This document shows, one piece after another, positions 1 through 9,060 of a DNA stretch of 64,000 nucleotides. The notes below the pieces were generated by a model that saw only the letters and a program-made list of their open reading frames with translations, was not told the DNA's origin and did no database searches. The stretch comes from Bacteroidia bacterium 43-41. GTDB taxonomy: Bacteria > Bacteroidota > Bacteroidia > Bacteroidales > Dysgonomonadaceae. Position 1 is the stretch's first letter; each line of letters opens with the position of its first letter. The translations under genes were made by a program, and so were the position numbers. Where the stretch lies: contig MKTD01000028.1 in NCBI GenBank assembly GCA_001898165.1, positions 186,001 to 250,000 of the forward strand. Reading direction: 5' to 3'.

Positions 1-807
1 GTAAGGTTCGATCGTCCGGTGAAAACAGGAGATATTGAAGAAGCATTGCAACCGGTTTTAGGCGGTTCGGCACAGGTGATTACCATCGGCTCAACCAACC
101 AGGTGCGTATCTCGACCAACTATATGATTGATAATGAAAGCGCAACTGTTGAAGAAGATCTGATTTCATTGCTGGGACAAGGATTGAAAGATTACATTAC
201 GCCTGGCAGCACCATCAATGATCACATTCAAAGTTCGCAAAAAGTAGGCCCGAGCGTAGCCGAAGACACGATGAAAAATGCCTTCCTGGCACTTACCATC
301 GCCCTGATCTGTATGGGTATCTATATCTTTGCCCGATTCCGTAACTGGGCATTTTCTGTAGGAACAGTTGCCGCACTATCTATCGATACATATGCCGTTA
401 TCGGATTGTATTCATTGCTCTGGAAAGTAATGCCGTTCTCCATGGAGATCGATCAGACATTCGTTGCGGCTATTCTAACAATTGTGGGCTACTCCATTAA
501 CGACAAAGTAGTTGTATTCGACCGTTTCCGCGAAGTACACCAGCTATATCCTAAACGCGAGCTGCGCTCGTTGTTCAACGACTCCATGAACGCCGTATTG
601 GCACGTACCATCAATACCGGTCTGAGTACGATACTGGTCATTATATGTATTCTGTTCCTGGGAGGCGATGCCGTAAGAAGTTTCGTATTCGCTATGTTGA
701 TTGGTGTGGTTGTTGGGACTGTAACGAGCTTGTTCATCGCTTCACCCGTGGCCTATGCCATCATGAGAAAACAAGACGGAAAGAGACAATTGGAGCCTCA
801 AAAATAA
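1..807 (+). CDS. secDF: Protein translocase SecDF, C-terminal (SecF) part, truncated by window start
   Basis: This is the C-terminal 268 residues of the accessory Sec translocase subunit, which uses the proton gradient to pull preproteins across the inner membrane. The reading frame is open from base 1, so the gene begins outside the window; the GTG at base 19 is only an internal codon. Visible are a periplasmic segment (about residues 1-95) and five hydrophobic segments, with the SecF signature IVGYSINDKVVVFDRFRE near residues 160-180. In Bacteroidetes SecD and SecF are normally one fused protein, so I call SecDF, although only the SecF half is seen. A strong intrinsic terminator follows 26 bases after the stop, so this is the end of its transcript. 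Confidence 0.93.
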   Translation, partial: VRFDRPVKTGDIEEALQPVLGGSAQVITIGSTNQVRISTNYMIDNESATVEEDLISLLGQGLKDYITPGSTINDHIQSSQKVGPSVAEDTMKNAFLALTIALICMGIYIFARFRNWAFSVGTVAALSIDTYAVIGLYSLLWKVMPFSMEIDQTFVAAILTIVGYSINDKVVVFDRFREVHQLYPKRELRSLFNDSMNAVLARTINTGLSTILVIICILFLGGDAVRSFVFAMLIGVVVGTVTSLFIASPVAYAIMRKQDGKRQLEPQK

Positions 808-832
808 ACGATATATTAAATATTATTATGTT

Positions 833-862
833 AAAACGGGTTGCGTTGCAACCCGTTTTTTA
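833..862 (+). terminator. Rho-independent terminator after secDF
   Basis: A perfect 12-bp stem (AAAACGGGTTGC with GCAACCCGTTTT) and a 3-base GTT loop are followed by further T residues. It sits just after the secDF stop and before the next gene on the same strand. Confidence 0.88.
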
Positions 863-907
863 TTGCATTAGCGAACAAATTACTAATTTTACCACGTAAT
901 ACATCAC

Positions 908-2464
908 ATGATTATGAAAAAGACGCTACCTGTTGTTTTTCTTTTGTGCTTTATCTTATGTGCAAACGCGCAAAATGCGATCAATAATTTCTTTATAACA
1001 AAAGATACCGTTATCGGAAAAACGTTTGACGGAAATGACATTGTTGTAAAATGCTACAAACCGCAGCACAAGATTTATCAATGGCATTGGGACGGTTTTT
1101 CTGATAATCTGTTGCTTGAACTCAGGCAGACAAACAAGAAAGGGACTTCATTCAGGAACGAGGGAAACATCGCAATGATCGATCTGGATAACAAATCGGT
1201 TAAATGGAGCAGGAATGTCAACTACAACAACTCCGAAACAAAACAACAGGGAAAGTACCTCTTCTTCTCCGAAAAGAAAAAAAACTTCTGTCTCGATCCC
1301 GAAACAGGAAACGTGTTTTGGGAAACTAAAAACAACTTATATTTTATAGATTCGAAGCTGAACATCGGCGTGGGTTATCCGGTTCAGAGCATGTCGAACA
1401 ACTTGTCGGCAATCGATTTATCCAACGGTAACACACTGTGGACTAAACCGGTTGACAGAACGCGTGGCTGGGACGATGCTTACATGCTGACCGACTCTGT
1501 TCTTTTGGTTGCCGTTAACGGAATTCAGGCATTGGATTTACCCACGGGAAATGGCTGGTCGTATAAAGCTACTACCAGTCAAAAGAAAATAGGACAAATG
1601 ATCGCGGCCAATGTCACCGGTATTTTGTTGGGAGTTCTCTCCGGAACCGTTATGTATCAGACAAGCCCCGACGAAGTTACGGAGATGGTTTCAAACATGC
1701 TGATAGATGAGGGAAACAGTATCGTTCTCGCTTCACGCGATATGATTTCCCGGATTGGAAATTCGGGAGAAATCCTATGGAGTACACCTCTACCCGAAAA
1801 ATTCACATCTAAATCATCCATCTTTTTAAAAGACTCGGTGGTTTATATGATCAATCGTGGCTATGCTTTCTACAACGGTGGTTTTTCTATGGTCGGCGAC
1901 CCGTATCTTGCCGCTTTTAACATAAATGACGGCAGCCGGCGATACCTGACTATGATTCCCGAAAAAAAAGAGTTTATCCGGAATTTTCAGGTTATTGACG
2001 ATATGCTTTTTTTGGTTTTCGAAAACAAAATCGCCACCTATTCCCTTTCCGGCGGAAGTTTGCTGACGGAAAAGATTGTCGGTCTGGAGAAAGGTGAGCA
2101 ACTGGACGCTTTTGTAGAGTCGGGAATTTATGTCCTTCAGGGCGATTCTACTTTTATGGATATGGCAGCCGCTTATCCCGAACAGAATCTGATAATGACA
2201 TCCGGAAATCGGGTAATTTCGCTGACAGACAGTTTAGAAACGCTGATTACGTACGACAAAAAAGATGTTTTTGAAAAGACAATCGATAACGGTGCCTACA
2301 GACTTCTGACCAACGACGAAAAAGAATTTATCGTTTGCGATTTTTCGGGAAAACCGATGATGAAATTTCAGGCATCGCCCAATATGTTCATGACAAACAA
2401 CAAATTGTATGCTTTCGATAAAGAATTATTTTGGGAATTGGACTTAGACGCATATGCGCAATAA
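908..2464 (+). CDS. Secreted PQQ-like beta-propeller protein
   Basis: The 518-residue protein begins with a clear signal peptide (hydrophobic core PVVFLLCFILCANA, cleavage before Q). The rest has repeated blades of the type 'G..LW', for example GNVFWETKN, GNTLWTKPV and GEILWSTPL, as in PQQ-binding-like or BamB-like beta-propellers. I do not see a lipobox, so a soluble periplasmic or surface location is most likely. A scaffold or binding role is usual for such propellers; no catalytic residues can be named. A second in-frame ATG six bases downstream (base 914) could be the true start. It stands alone between two terminator-flanked units. Its specific function is not recognised. Confidence 0.8.
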   Translation: MIMKKTLPVVFLLCFILCANAQNAINNFFITKDTVIGKTFDGNDIVVKCYKPQHKIYQWHWDGFSDNLLLELRQTNKKGTSFRNEGNIAMIDLDNKSVKWSRNVNYNNSETKQQGKYLFFSEKKKNFCLDPETGNVFWETKNNLYFIDSKLNIGVGYPVQSMSNNLSAIDLSNGNTLWTKPVDRTRGWDDAYMLTDSVLLVAVNGIQALDLPTGNGWSYKATTSQKKIGQMIAANVTGILLGVLSGTVMYQTSPDEVTEMVSNMLIDEGNSIVLASRDMISRIGNSGEILWSTPLPEKFTSKSSIFLKDSVVYMINRGYAFYNGGFSMVGDPYLAAFNINDGSRRYLTMIPEKKEFIRNFQVIDDMLFLVFENKIATYSLSGGSLLTEKIVGLEKGEQLDAFVESGIYVLQGDSTFMDMAAAYPEQNLIMTSGNRVISLTDSLETLITYDKKDVFEKTIDNGAYRLLTNDEKEFIVCDFSGKPMMKFQASPNMFMTNNKLYAFDKELFWELDLDAYAQ

Positions 2465-2539
2465 TAATACTTTTGGCATATAATGTGCTTTACACGGTAA
2501 AAACTTGGAATTATTGTATCCGGTTTCGGTTATTTTTTG

Positions 2540-2547
2540 TAATTTTG
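2540..2547 (+). promoter_or_regulatory. -7 promoter box for tRNA-Thr
   Basis: TAATTTTG matches the Bacteroidetes -7 consensus TAnnTTTG and ends 14 bases before the tRNA. A TTG lies 23 bases upstream, slightly further than usual. Confidence 0.6.
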
Positions 2548-2561
2548 CCACCCGAAATGTC

Positions 2562-2634
2562 GCCACAATAGCTCAGTTGGTAGAGTAACGCATTCGTAAC
2601 GCGTCGGTCGCGAGTTCGACTCTCGCTTGTGGCT
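2562..2634 (+). tRNA. tRNA-Thr (anticodon CGT)
   Basis: A 73-nt cloverleaf: acceptor GCCACAA pairs with TTGTGGC, D stem GCTC/GAGT, anticodon loop TTCGTAA (CGT, reads ACG), T stem GCGAG/CTCGC with loop TTCGACT. The last anticodon-stem pair is A-C, mismatched. CCA is not encoded. It is followed by a hairpin terminator. Confidence 0.95.
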
Positions 2635-2642
2635 CTTTCTTT

Positions 2643-2675
2643 AAAGCCTTTGGCCACCTTCGGTTAGGGGCTTTT
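2643..2675 (+). terminator. Terminator after tRNA-Thr
   Basis: An 11-bp stem using several G-U pairs (AGCCTTTGGCC with GGTTAGGGGCT, loop ACCTTC) is extended by A-T pairs and followed by TTTTT. It abuts the stop codon of the converging glycosyltransferase gene and may serve both directions. Confidence 0.65.
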
Positions 2676-3761
2676 TCAGTTACTTTCGCAAATCTCCTTG
2701 ATAAATCGTTCTTCCGCCTGATGTACCCAATCACGGAAATTTTCATCGGGCCGGTAATGCGGTATGAAATTCAACAGTTTGTTCAGTTTAAACTTTCCAC
2801 TGCTTATCCCGGCTCCCGAAAGGCTGGCATCATAAGCGTTAAATTCCTGCTCCACATGGACAGGAATCATCAGGATAGGTTTTTTGTAATACAGCGCTTC
2901 GCACACCGATTCAAAACCCGATGTGGTGGAATAAGCCATACACCCCGCCATGCTTTTTAGAAAAAGCTCATCGTTGATACGATAAAGAATCAGATTCTCG
3001 TCTATTACCGTAACATCATCGGCATCTTTTTTGTCCCAGAAAAAACGGAGCGGTATGTGCGGATTCTTGGTGTGCCAATCCAGAACTTCCTCGTAATATC
3101 CGGTATTAATCATATACCCATGAACATAATCACCGTCAGTAGGCTCATTTTCAAAAACTTCCGGTCTTAGCAGCGGCGGAACAACCACCAGGTTTTTTTC
3201 GCTGCATCCGGGCATATCACGAAACGAAAGCGCCAGAATTTTTGATGAACACCGGCAGGTAACTCTCGTAATCATCCGAAGAAAATAAAATTTGATATCT
3301 TGCTCGTTAGTGGTTTTGTATTTCGGGTTTAACAGCATATATTGATGCGCGATGCTGATCAATTTAATATTTAACTTCTTATCCAATCGATAGGTCCTAA
3401 AAACCACACCCGTAATCATTTCATAAAAATTAATCACTGCATCGGGACGATATTCTTCAATTTTAGACCTGACGAAAAGAATGCTTTTGCGGAAGATGAG
3501 TGATTGTGAAAAATTACCGATGACACTTAATACAAGGTTTGGCCGTTTTTGTTTGTATAACGCGGTGAAATTAGGACTTCTAAAATCAAAAACAGGCGCG
3601 TCGATCTTATCGAGATAAAACCTGGGGATTTGTCGCGAATCGTCTTTACCCACCAATACAGCCATTACTTCGTGGCCGTGTTTTCTTAATATAGACGCCA
3701 AAGAGAGCGATTGCGTAAAGTGCCCCCTGCCCTCGCCCTGTACGGTAAATAAAAATTTCAC
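2676..3761 (-). CDS. MurG/MGDG-synthase-like glycosyltransferase
   Basis: The 361-residue protein starts MKFLFTVQGEGRGHFTQSLS. The GEGRGH motif at the N-terminus is typical of the GT-B glycosyltransferases related to MurG and monogalactosyl-diacylglycerol synthase, where this glycine-rich loop contacts the acceptor and donor. The second half carries the expected donor-binding stretch (AYSTTSGFESVCEALYYKKP, about residues 278-297), in which the Ser/Gly-rich loop and following Glu resemble the UDP-sugar site. No membrane segment is seen, so it is probably a peripheral inner-membrane enzyme. A -7 box (TATCTTTG on the minus strand, 3785-3792) lies upstream of its ATG. The sugar and acceptor cannot be deduced. 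Confidence 0.75.
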   Translation of the reverse strand: MKFLFTVQGEGRGHFTQSLSLASILRKHGHEVMAVLVGKDDSRQIPRFYLDKIDAPVFDFRSPNFTALYKQKRPNLVLSVIGNFSQSLIFRKSILFVRSKIEEYRPDAVINFYEMITGVVFRTYRLDKKLNIKLISIAHQYMLLNPKYKTTNEQDIKFYFLRMITRVTCRCSSKILALSFRDMPGCSEKNLVVVPPLLRPEVFENEPTDGDYVHGYMINTGYYEEVLDWHTKNPHIPLRFFWDKKDADDVTVIDENLILYRINDELFLKSMAGCMAYSTTSGFESVCEALYYKKPILMIPVHVEQEFNAYDASLSGAGISSGKFKLNKLLNFIPHYRPDENFRDWVHQAEERFIKEICESN

Positions 3762-3832
3762 AGTTATTTCTTCTTGATTCCGCGCAAAGATATAAAATTA
3801 TTGTCACAAAATTGCTACAACTTCACACAGAA

Positions 3833-5173
3833 TTACCGGTCGAATATCAATGCTTTTCCCTGAGCCGATTCAACGATATGTCCGTTATCGAAGACCAGGT
3901 TACCGTTGACAAACGTTTTCTCTATGCTGTGACGGAATATTTCTCCTTCAAACGGCGACCAGCCGCATTTGTACAGAATGTTATCCTTGCCTACGGCATA
4001 AGGTCTATCAGGGTTTATAAGCACCAGGTCAGCAAAATATCCTTCGCGGATAAACCCACGGCCCTTCACCTGAAAAAGGTCTGCAGGTGCGTGACACATT
4101 TTTTCCACTACAAATTCTTTTGAATAGAGACCCTGTAACGACAACTCCAGCATAACCTGCAAAGAGTGCTGAACCAACGGCCCTCCCGAAGCGGCTTTCA
4201 GGCATCCACCTTCTTTTTCGCTCAACAAATGTGGTGCGTGGTCAGTGGCAACGATATCCAGTTTTCCCGATTTCAGTGCGGAGCGCAAGGCATCGCGGTC
4301 GGCACGGGTTTTTACGGCCGGGTTCCATTTGATCCGGGCACCCAACCGGGCATAGTCTTCATCGGTAAACCAAAGGTGGTGCACACACACTTCCGACGTT
4401 ATTTTTTTGTCTTTTACAGGCGAACTGCTGAACAAACTCATTTCCCGGGCAGTGGAAAGATGCAGTACATGCAAGCGCGAACCATACTTATCAGCGAGCC
4501 CTGCAGCTTGTACCGAAGACCGGTAACAGGCCTCTTCACTACGAATAAGCGGATGATACTGAATGGGAATATCTTCGCCGAATTGTTTTTTGTAAACACC
4601 TATATTGTCGCGGATGATCTCTTCTTTTTCGCAATGCGTGGCAATAAGCGAATCTACTTCGGCAAAGATCCGCTGAAGCGTTTTAGCATTGTCCACCAAC
4701 ATATTTCCGGTGGAAGCGCCCATGAATACCTTTACACCACAAACGTTTCTTTTATCAACCTTTATCAGTTCTTTGATGTTGTCGTTGGTAGCACCCAAAT
4801 AAAACGAATAATTGGCAATGGATTTTTGCGCGGCCAAATCGAATTTTCCGCGTAAAGCATCTAAAGTTACGGTTTGCGGGTTGGTGTTGGGCATTTCCAT
4901 AAACGAAGTCACACCTCCGGCAACAGCCGCCCTGCTTTCCGTGTAAATATCGCCTTTGTGCGTAAGCCCGGGATCACGAAAATGCACCTGGTCATCAATC
5001 ACGCCCGGAATCAGATATAAGCCTCTGGCATCGATTATTTCGCAACACTGTTGAAGTACATTTTCGGGAACTTCGCCTTCAAACACTTTCGAGATCCTTT
5101 CTCCCTCAACCAATACAGAACCGATGAATGAGCGGCCTTCGTTAATAAGAGTCGCCTTATGAATGAGTTTCAT
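3833..5173 (-). CDS. pyrC: Dihydroorotase
   Basis: The 446-residue amidohydrolase interconverts N-carbamoyl-aspartate and dihydroorotate in de novo pyrimidine synthesis. Family landmarks are the metal-binding opening [13 protein letters not shown] (about residues 57-69), the substrate segment MEMPNTNP, the metal-ligand histidines in [10 protein letters not shown] and LHVLHLS, and the catalytic aspartate in [10 protein letters not shown]. The first histidine of the usual HxH metal pair is glutamine (codon CAG). I recall the same DQVHF form in Flavobacteria homologues, so it looks like a lineage trait rather than damage. The start ATG overlaps the stop of the upstream glycosyltransferase by four bases (ATGA), so the two are translationally coupled. 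Confidence 0.92.
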   Translation of the reverse strand: MKLIHKATLINEGRSFIGSVLVEGERISKVFEGEVPENVLQQCCEIIDARGLYLIPGVIDDQVHFRDPGLTHKGDIYTESRAAVAGGVTSFMEMPNTNPQTVTLDALRGKFDLAAQKSIANYSFYLGATNDNIKELIKVDKRNVCGVKVFMGASTGNMLVDNAKTLQRIFAEVDSLIATHCEKEEIIRDNIGVYKKQFGEDIPIQYHPLIRSEEACYRSSVQAAGLADKYGSRLHVLHLSTAREMSLFSSSPVKDKKITSEVCVHHLWFTDEDYARLGARIKWNPAVKTRADRDALRSALKSGKLDIVATDHAPHLLSEKEGGCLKAASGGPLVQHSLQVMLELSLQGLYSKEFVVEKMCHAPADLFQVKGRGFIREGYFADLVLINPDRPYAVGKDNILYKCGWSPFEGEIFRHSIEKTFVNGNLVFDNGHIVESAQGKALIFDR

Positions 5174-5913
5174 AATTGTTTAGGTTTTATTTTGCCCAAT
5201 ATTTTTCGCCATCGCAAATTTATTACACCAAGGAAAGCTTCCCCAAAAATGCTGGTGTTCATCTTAGATGTTCCCAATTGACGATTAACGAATATAACCG
5301 ATACTTCTTTTATCTTGAATCCCAGTGTATAAGCCGTATATTTCATCTCAATCTGAAACGCATAGCCTTTGAATCTTATATCATCCAGATTGATGGTCTC
5401 CAACACCTTCCGCCTGTAGCAAACAAATCCGGCAGTGGTGTCCTTAATATTTACATTCGTAATCATTTGAACGTATTTTGATGCGAAATACGACATCAAA
5501 ACGCGTCCCATAGGCCAGTTAACCACGTTCACGCCGCTACAATACCGCGATCCCACCGACATATCGAATCCGTCATCGCGACAAGCAGAATAGAGCCTTG
5601 GCAAGTCATCAGGGTTATGGGAAAAATCGGCATCCATCTCAAAAATATAGTCGTAGGAACGATTTAACGCCCATTTAAAACCATGAATGTAAGCCGTCCC
5701 CAAACCTAACTTTCCTTCACGTTCTTCAATAAAAAGCCGATTTGAAAATTCAGTTTCCATCAAACGGCGTACAATGGTTGCGGTTCCGTCCGGCGACCCA
5801 TCATCAATGACGAGTATATCGAACGGTTTTGGTAAACCAAAAACTGCTTTTATAATGTTTTCGATGTTTTCTTTTTCGTTGTACGTGGGTATAATTACAA
5901 TGCTGTCGGACAT
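5170..5913 (-). CDS. Polyprenol-phosphate glycosyltransferase (GT2, dolichol-phosphate-mannose-synthase-like)
   Basis: The 247-residue GT-A enzyme starts [20 protein letters not shown] and carries the GT2 hallmarks [20 protein letters not shown] and [13 protein letters not shown] (the DxD-type metal site). It probably moves a sugar (mannose or glucose) from a nucleotide donor to undecaprenyl phosphate at the inner membrane. There is no C-terminal GtrA-like membrane domain. I chose base 5913 because an in-frame extension to 6075 would run through the tRNA-fMet gene; a -7 box TACTTTTG on the minus strand at 5931-5938 lies just upstream of this ATG and supports the choice. It is translationally coupled to pyrC, although no functional link is obvious. 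Confidence 0.85.
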   Translation of the reverse strand: MSDSIVIIPTYNEKENIENIIKAVFGLPKPFDILVIDDGSPDGTATIVRRLMETEFSNRLFIEEREGKLGLGTAYIHGFKWALNRSYDYIFEMDADFSHNPDDLPRLYSACRDDGFDMSVGSRYCSGVNVVNWPMGRVLMSYFASKYVQMITNVNIKDTTAGFVCYRRKVLETINLDDIRFKGYAFQIEMKYTAYTLGFKIKEVSVIFVNRQLGTSKMNTSIFGEAFLGVINLRWRKILGKIKPKQL

Positions 5914-5978
5914 GGTCGTGAAATTTATGCCAAAAGTACAATTTTTGTTGTAGAAAGAAAAAAGAAAGAGCAAAAAAC

Positions 5979-6009
5979 TTGTTTTATAAATTAAAATGTC
6001 GTATCTTTG
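5979..6009 (+). promoter_or_regulatory. Promoter of tRNA-fMet (TTG - 20 bp - TATCTTTG)
   Basis: TTG at 5979-5981 and TATCTTTG at 6002-6009 are separated by exactly 20 bases, the arrangement expected of the Bacteroidetes primary-sigma promoter. The tRNA begins 24 bases downstream. Confidence 0.8.
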
Positions 6010-6032
6010 CACCTCAATTAATGAAAACATAT

Positions 6033-6105
<73 letters not shown>

Positions 6106-6111
6106 CTATCG

Positions 6112-6138
6112 AAGGAAGTTTCAACGCTTCCTTTTTTA
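6112..6138 (+). terminator. Terminator after tRNA-fMet
   Basis: A 7-bp stem AAGGAAG/CTTCCTT with an 8-base loop is followed by a T-rich run, ending the tRNA-fMet transcript. Confidence 0.8.
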
Positions 6139-6238
6139 TTTTGTACAGGTTCCGATCCCATCCCAAAAAAATAAAAAAAACAGGGAAGTTCTCGTTTTTT
6201 TTATATATTTGCAGTGTTAAAATCAAAAACAAGAGGCA

Positions 6239-6703
6239 ATGAAAAAGTCACTCTTTTTTATTATCATTCTGTTTATAAACACATTAAATTATTCTGCTAT
6301 CGCACAGCAAAAAGGAAGGGCGTCGTATTACGCCGACAAGTTTCACGGGCGAAACACATCAAGCGGCATACCCTATCACAGGGACAGCCTGACTTGCGCT
6401 CACAGGACTTATCCGCTGGGGACCATTTTGGAAGTGGTGAATCCCAAAAACGGGAAGAAAGTTTTGGTGGAAGTAACCGACCGCGGCCCTTTCTCGCGAA
6501 ATAAAATTATCGACTTATCTTATGCCGCCGCCAAACAATTAGATATTATACATCAAGGCGTCACCACGGTGGAGCTCAGCGAATGGGTCTGGGATTTTAC
6601 AAAATTCAAGCCACTTATTTTTGAGTTTAAAAATGTCTTCGTGAAAGTATCCCGTCAGGCAGATAAGAATTTGAAAATTGATAAGGAAAAAGTGCTGAAG
6701 TAA
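6239..6703 (+). CDS. rlpA: RlpA-like double-psi beta-barrel protein
   Basis: The 154-residue exported protein has a signal peptide ([22 protein letters not shown]) followed by the RlpA core: [18 protein letters not shown], then [20 protein letters not shown] and [20 protein letters not shown]. RlpA proteins are septal lytic transglycosylases acting on denuded peptidoglycan; the conserved GxASxYxxxFxGxxTAxG-type start and the late DRGPF with the following Asp are present. It is a minimal version without a SPOR domain, so septal targeting by SPOR is not expected. A -7 box TATATTTG lies at 6204-6211. A strong terminator overlaps its stop codon. Confidence 0.88.
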   Translation: MKKSLFFIIILFINTLNYSAIAQQKGRASYYADKFHGRNTSSGIPYHRDSLTCAHRTYPLGTILEVVNPKNGKKVLVEVTDRGPFSRNKIIDLSYAAAKQLDIIHQGVTTVELSEWVWDFTKFKPLIFEFKNVFVKVSRQADKNLKIDKEKVLK

Positions 6704-6720
6704 ATTTCAGCACTTTTCGT
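6688..6720 (+). terminator. Terminator overlapping the end of the rlpA-like gene
   Basis: A 12-bp perfect stem AAAAGTGCTGAA/TTCAGCACTTTT with loop GTAAAT includes the stop codon region and is followed by CGTTTTGTT. Confidence 0.82.
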
Positions 6721-6767
6721 TTTGTTATCTTATTCAACTCTCGCATGTATCCCTGTATAGTACTATC

Positions 6768-9050
6768 TTATCTGTTCTCATTGGAAAATGAGTATGGAAA
6801 ATCGGATTTTTTGGTCCCTCTTGTCTTATTCGGTTGATCCGACAGTTGTATATCTATTGTAGTCCCATTCATCAGATCCTGATGCTTCACGTAGTTCTTT
6901 GTATATGCTTTTCCGTTCAGTTTAAAATCTGAAATATAACGTTTTGATTTGCTGTTCCCCGGAGAATTTATCTGCAGGCTTTTTCCATTTTCGAAATGAA
7001 CGGTCATTTTCTCAAACAGCGGTGAGCCTAAAATATATTCATCGCTTCCCGGACAAACGGGGTAAAAACCCATAGCCGAAAACACATACCATGCCGATGT
7101 TTGTCCGTTATCCTCATCACCGCAATAACCGTCGGGCGCAGGCGTATAGAGTCTATCCATCACCTCACGCGCCCAGTATTGAGCTTTCCAGGGTTCTCCG
7201 GCATAGTTATAAAGATAAACCATATGCTGGATGGGCTGATTTCCATGAGCATACTGCCCCATATTCATAATCTGCATCTCCCTGATTTCGTGGATAGGGA
7301 AACCGTAATAACTATCATCAAAAACCGGCGGCATCTTGAAAACAGAATCCAGCATATTCACAAATTCTTTGTTTCCGCCCATCAGATCGATCAACCCCTG
7401 CGGATCGTGGAAAACCGACCACGTGTAGTGCCAGCTATTACCCTCGGTAAACGCGTCTCCCCATTTTGTGGGGCTGAAAGGCGATTGAAACGTTCCATCC
7501 TTATTCTTACCCCTCATCAGTTTATACTCGGGTGAATACAAATTGCGGTAATTCTGACAGCGCTTCGCATAAAGATCAATCTCCGATTGAGGGCGATTCA
7601 AGGCTTTGGCCAGTTTGTAAATTGTCCAGTCGGCATAAGCATATTCCAATGTACGGGCTGCATTTTCATTGATTTTCACATCGTATGGAACATAGCCGAG
7701 TGTATTGTAATATTCATGTCCCAAACGTCCGGTAGTCGATACCTTCGGGTGCACATTCTCCGTCCCGTGTATCATCGCCTTGTATAGCGTTTCTATATCG
7801 TAGCCGCGCAAACCTTTCAGATAAGCATCGGCAACCACCGAAGCCGAATTGTTTCCAATCATAATCCCCCGGTGTCCGGGACTTGCCCACTCGGGCAGGA
7901 AACCGCTTTCCTTATACGCGTTAATCAATCCTTCCTGAATTTCCCTGTTAACAGACGGATACATCAGGTTGAGCAACGGGAACAAGGAACGGAAAGTATC
8001 CCAGAATCCGGTATCGGTGTACATATATCCCGGGAGCACCTGTCCGTTATAAGGGCTGTAATGCACTGTTTTTCCCTGCGCATCAATTTCATAAAACTTC
8101 CGTGGGAAGAGCGTCGAACGATAGAGGGTAGAATAGAAAGTACGTTTGTTATCGATATTGTTGTCTTCTATTTCTACTCTACCCAGCACATCATTCCACA
8201 ATTTCCGCCCTTCCGCCTTAACGGTCTCAAAATTCTTGTTTTCAACCTCTTTCAAATTCTGCCAGGCCTGTTCGTAACCAATAAAAGAGGAGGCAACTTT
8301 CGCAATAACCTTCTCTCCTTTTTTAGTGGAAAATCCGATAAAAGCGCCCGCATGATTATCTTCAGCCTTATAGGCATTCTTTACAATCTCTCCGTTTTTC
8401 ACCACACACTTATATTCAAATGGCTTATCAAAAACAATCACAAAATAATTTTTGAAGTTTTCCGGAACACCTTTGCTATTGCGTGTTGTGTAACCGATGA
8501 TGGCATTTTTCCCCGGAATAATTTCCACGGATGACCCTTTGTCAAAAGCATCGACAAGTACATACGAACTGTCTGTTTCCGGAAAAGTGAAACGAAAGAG
8601 AGCCGCACGTTCCGTCGGAGTAATTTCGGTTGTAACATCGTAATCTGCCAGATAAACACTGTAATAATAGGGTTTGGCCGTTTCAGCCTTATGCGAAAAC
8701 CAACTTGCCCTGCTCTCTTCGTTAAACTCCATTTTATCAGTCATCGGCATAATCGAAAACTGTCCGTAATCATTCATCCAGGGACTTGGTTGATGTGTTT
8801 GCTTGAATCCGCGGATTTTATCCGCGTCGTAGCGATAAATCCATCCGTCACCCATCTTTCCCGTCTGCGGAGTCCAAAAATTCATTCCCCACGGCGCTGC
8901 AATGGCAGGATAAGTATTTCCATTGGAAAGCTCAAACTTGGATTGGGTTCCGACAAGGATACTCACATAATCAACCGGTTCGGGTTTAACCTGTGCATTT
9001 ACAACATATATACTCAGTAACAAAATAAACAATACTGATTTCAACCTCAT
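6768..9050 (-). CDS. GH92 alpha-mannosidase, secreted
   Basis: The 760-residue protein has a signal peptide (LKSVLFILLLSIYVVNA) and full-length GH92 structure. Landmarks are the N-terminal sandwich motif PAIAAPWGMNFWTPQTG, the GFKQTHQPSPW segment, and the catalytic-domain motifs YTDTGFWDTFRSLFPL, HEIREM (general-acid region) and CGDEDNGQTSAWYVFSAMG near residue 645, whose aspartates act as base with Ca2+. GH92 enzymes are calcium-dependent exo-alpha-mannosidases (mostly 1,2- or 1,3-linked) used on N-glycans or yeast mannan. It lies just downstream of a decayed GH125 alpha-1,6-mannosidase on the same strand, so the two were once a mannan or N-glycan trimming pair. No SusC/SusD pair is nearby. 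Confidence 0.92.
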   Translation of the reverse strand: MRLKSVLFILLLSIYVVNAQVKPEPVDYVSILVGTQSKFELSNGNTYPAIAAPWGMNFWTPQTGKMGDGWIYRYDADKIRGFKQTHQPSPWMNDYGQFSIMPMTDKMEFNEESRASWFSHKAETAKPYYYSVYLADYDVTTEITPTERAALFRFTFPETDSSYVLVDAFDKGSSVEIIPGKNAIIGYTTRNSKGVPENFKNYFVIVFDKPFEYKCVVKNGEIVKNAYKAEDNHAGAFIGFSTKKGEKVIAKVASSFIGYEQAWQNLKEVENKNFETVKAEGRKLWNDVLGRVEIEDNNIDNKRTFYSTLYRSTLFPRKFYEIDAQGKTVHYSPYNGQVLPGYMYTDTGFWDTFRSLFPLLNLMYPSVNREIQEGLINAYKESGFLPEWASPGHRGIMIGNNSASVVADAYLKGLRGYDIETLYKAMIHGTENVHPKVSTTGRLGHEYYNTLGYVPYDVKINENAARTLEYAYADWTIYKLAKALNRPQSEIDLYAKRCQNYRNLYSPEYKLMRGKNKDGTFQSPFSPTKWGDAFTEGNSWHYTWSVFHDPQGLIDLMGGNKEFVNMLDSVFKMPPVFDDSYYGFPIHEIREMQIMNMGQYAHGNQPIQHMVYLYNYAGEPWKAQYWAREVMDRLYTPAPDGYCGDEDNGQTSAWYVFSAMGFYPVCPGSDEYILGSPLFEKMTVHFENGKSLQINSPGNSKSKRYISDFKLNGKAYTKNYVKHQDLMNGTTIDIQLSDQPNKTRGTKKSDFPYSFSNENR

Positions 9051-9060
9051 TACTCTTATC

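Noticed and set aside
4166-4855. Large plus-strand frame of 229 codons inside pyrC
   Set aside because: Antisense shadow of the dihydroorotase gene, no domain resemblance; similar long shadows under rel (30024-31283) and the helicase gene (61014-61844) were dropped too.
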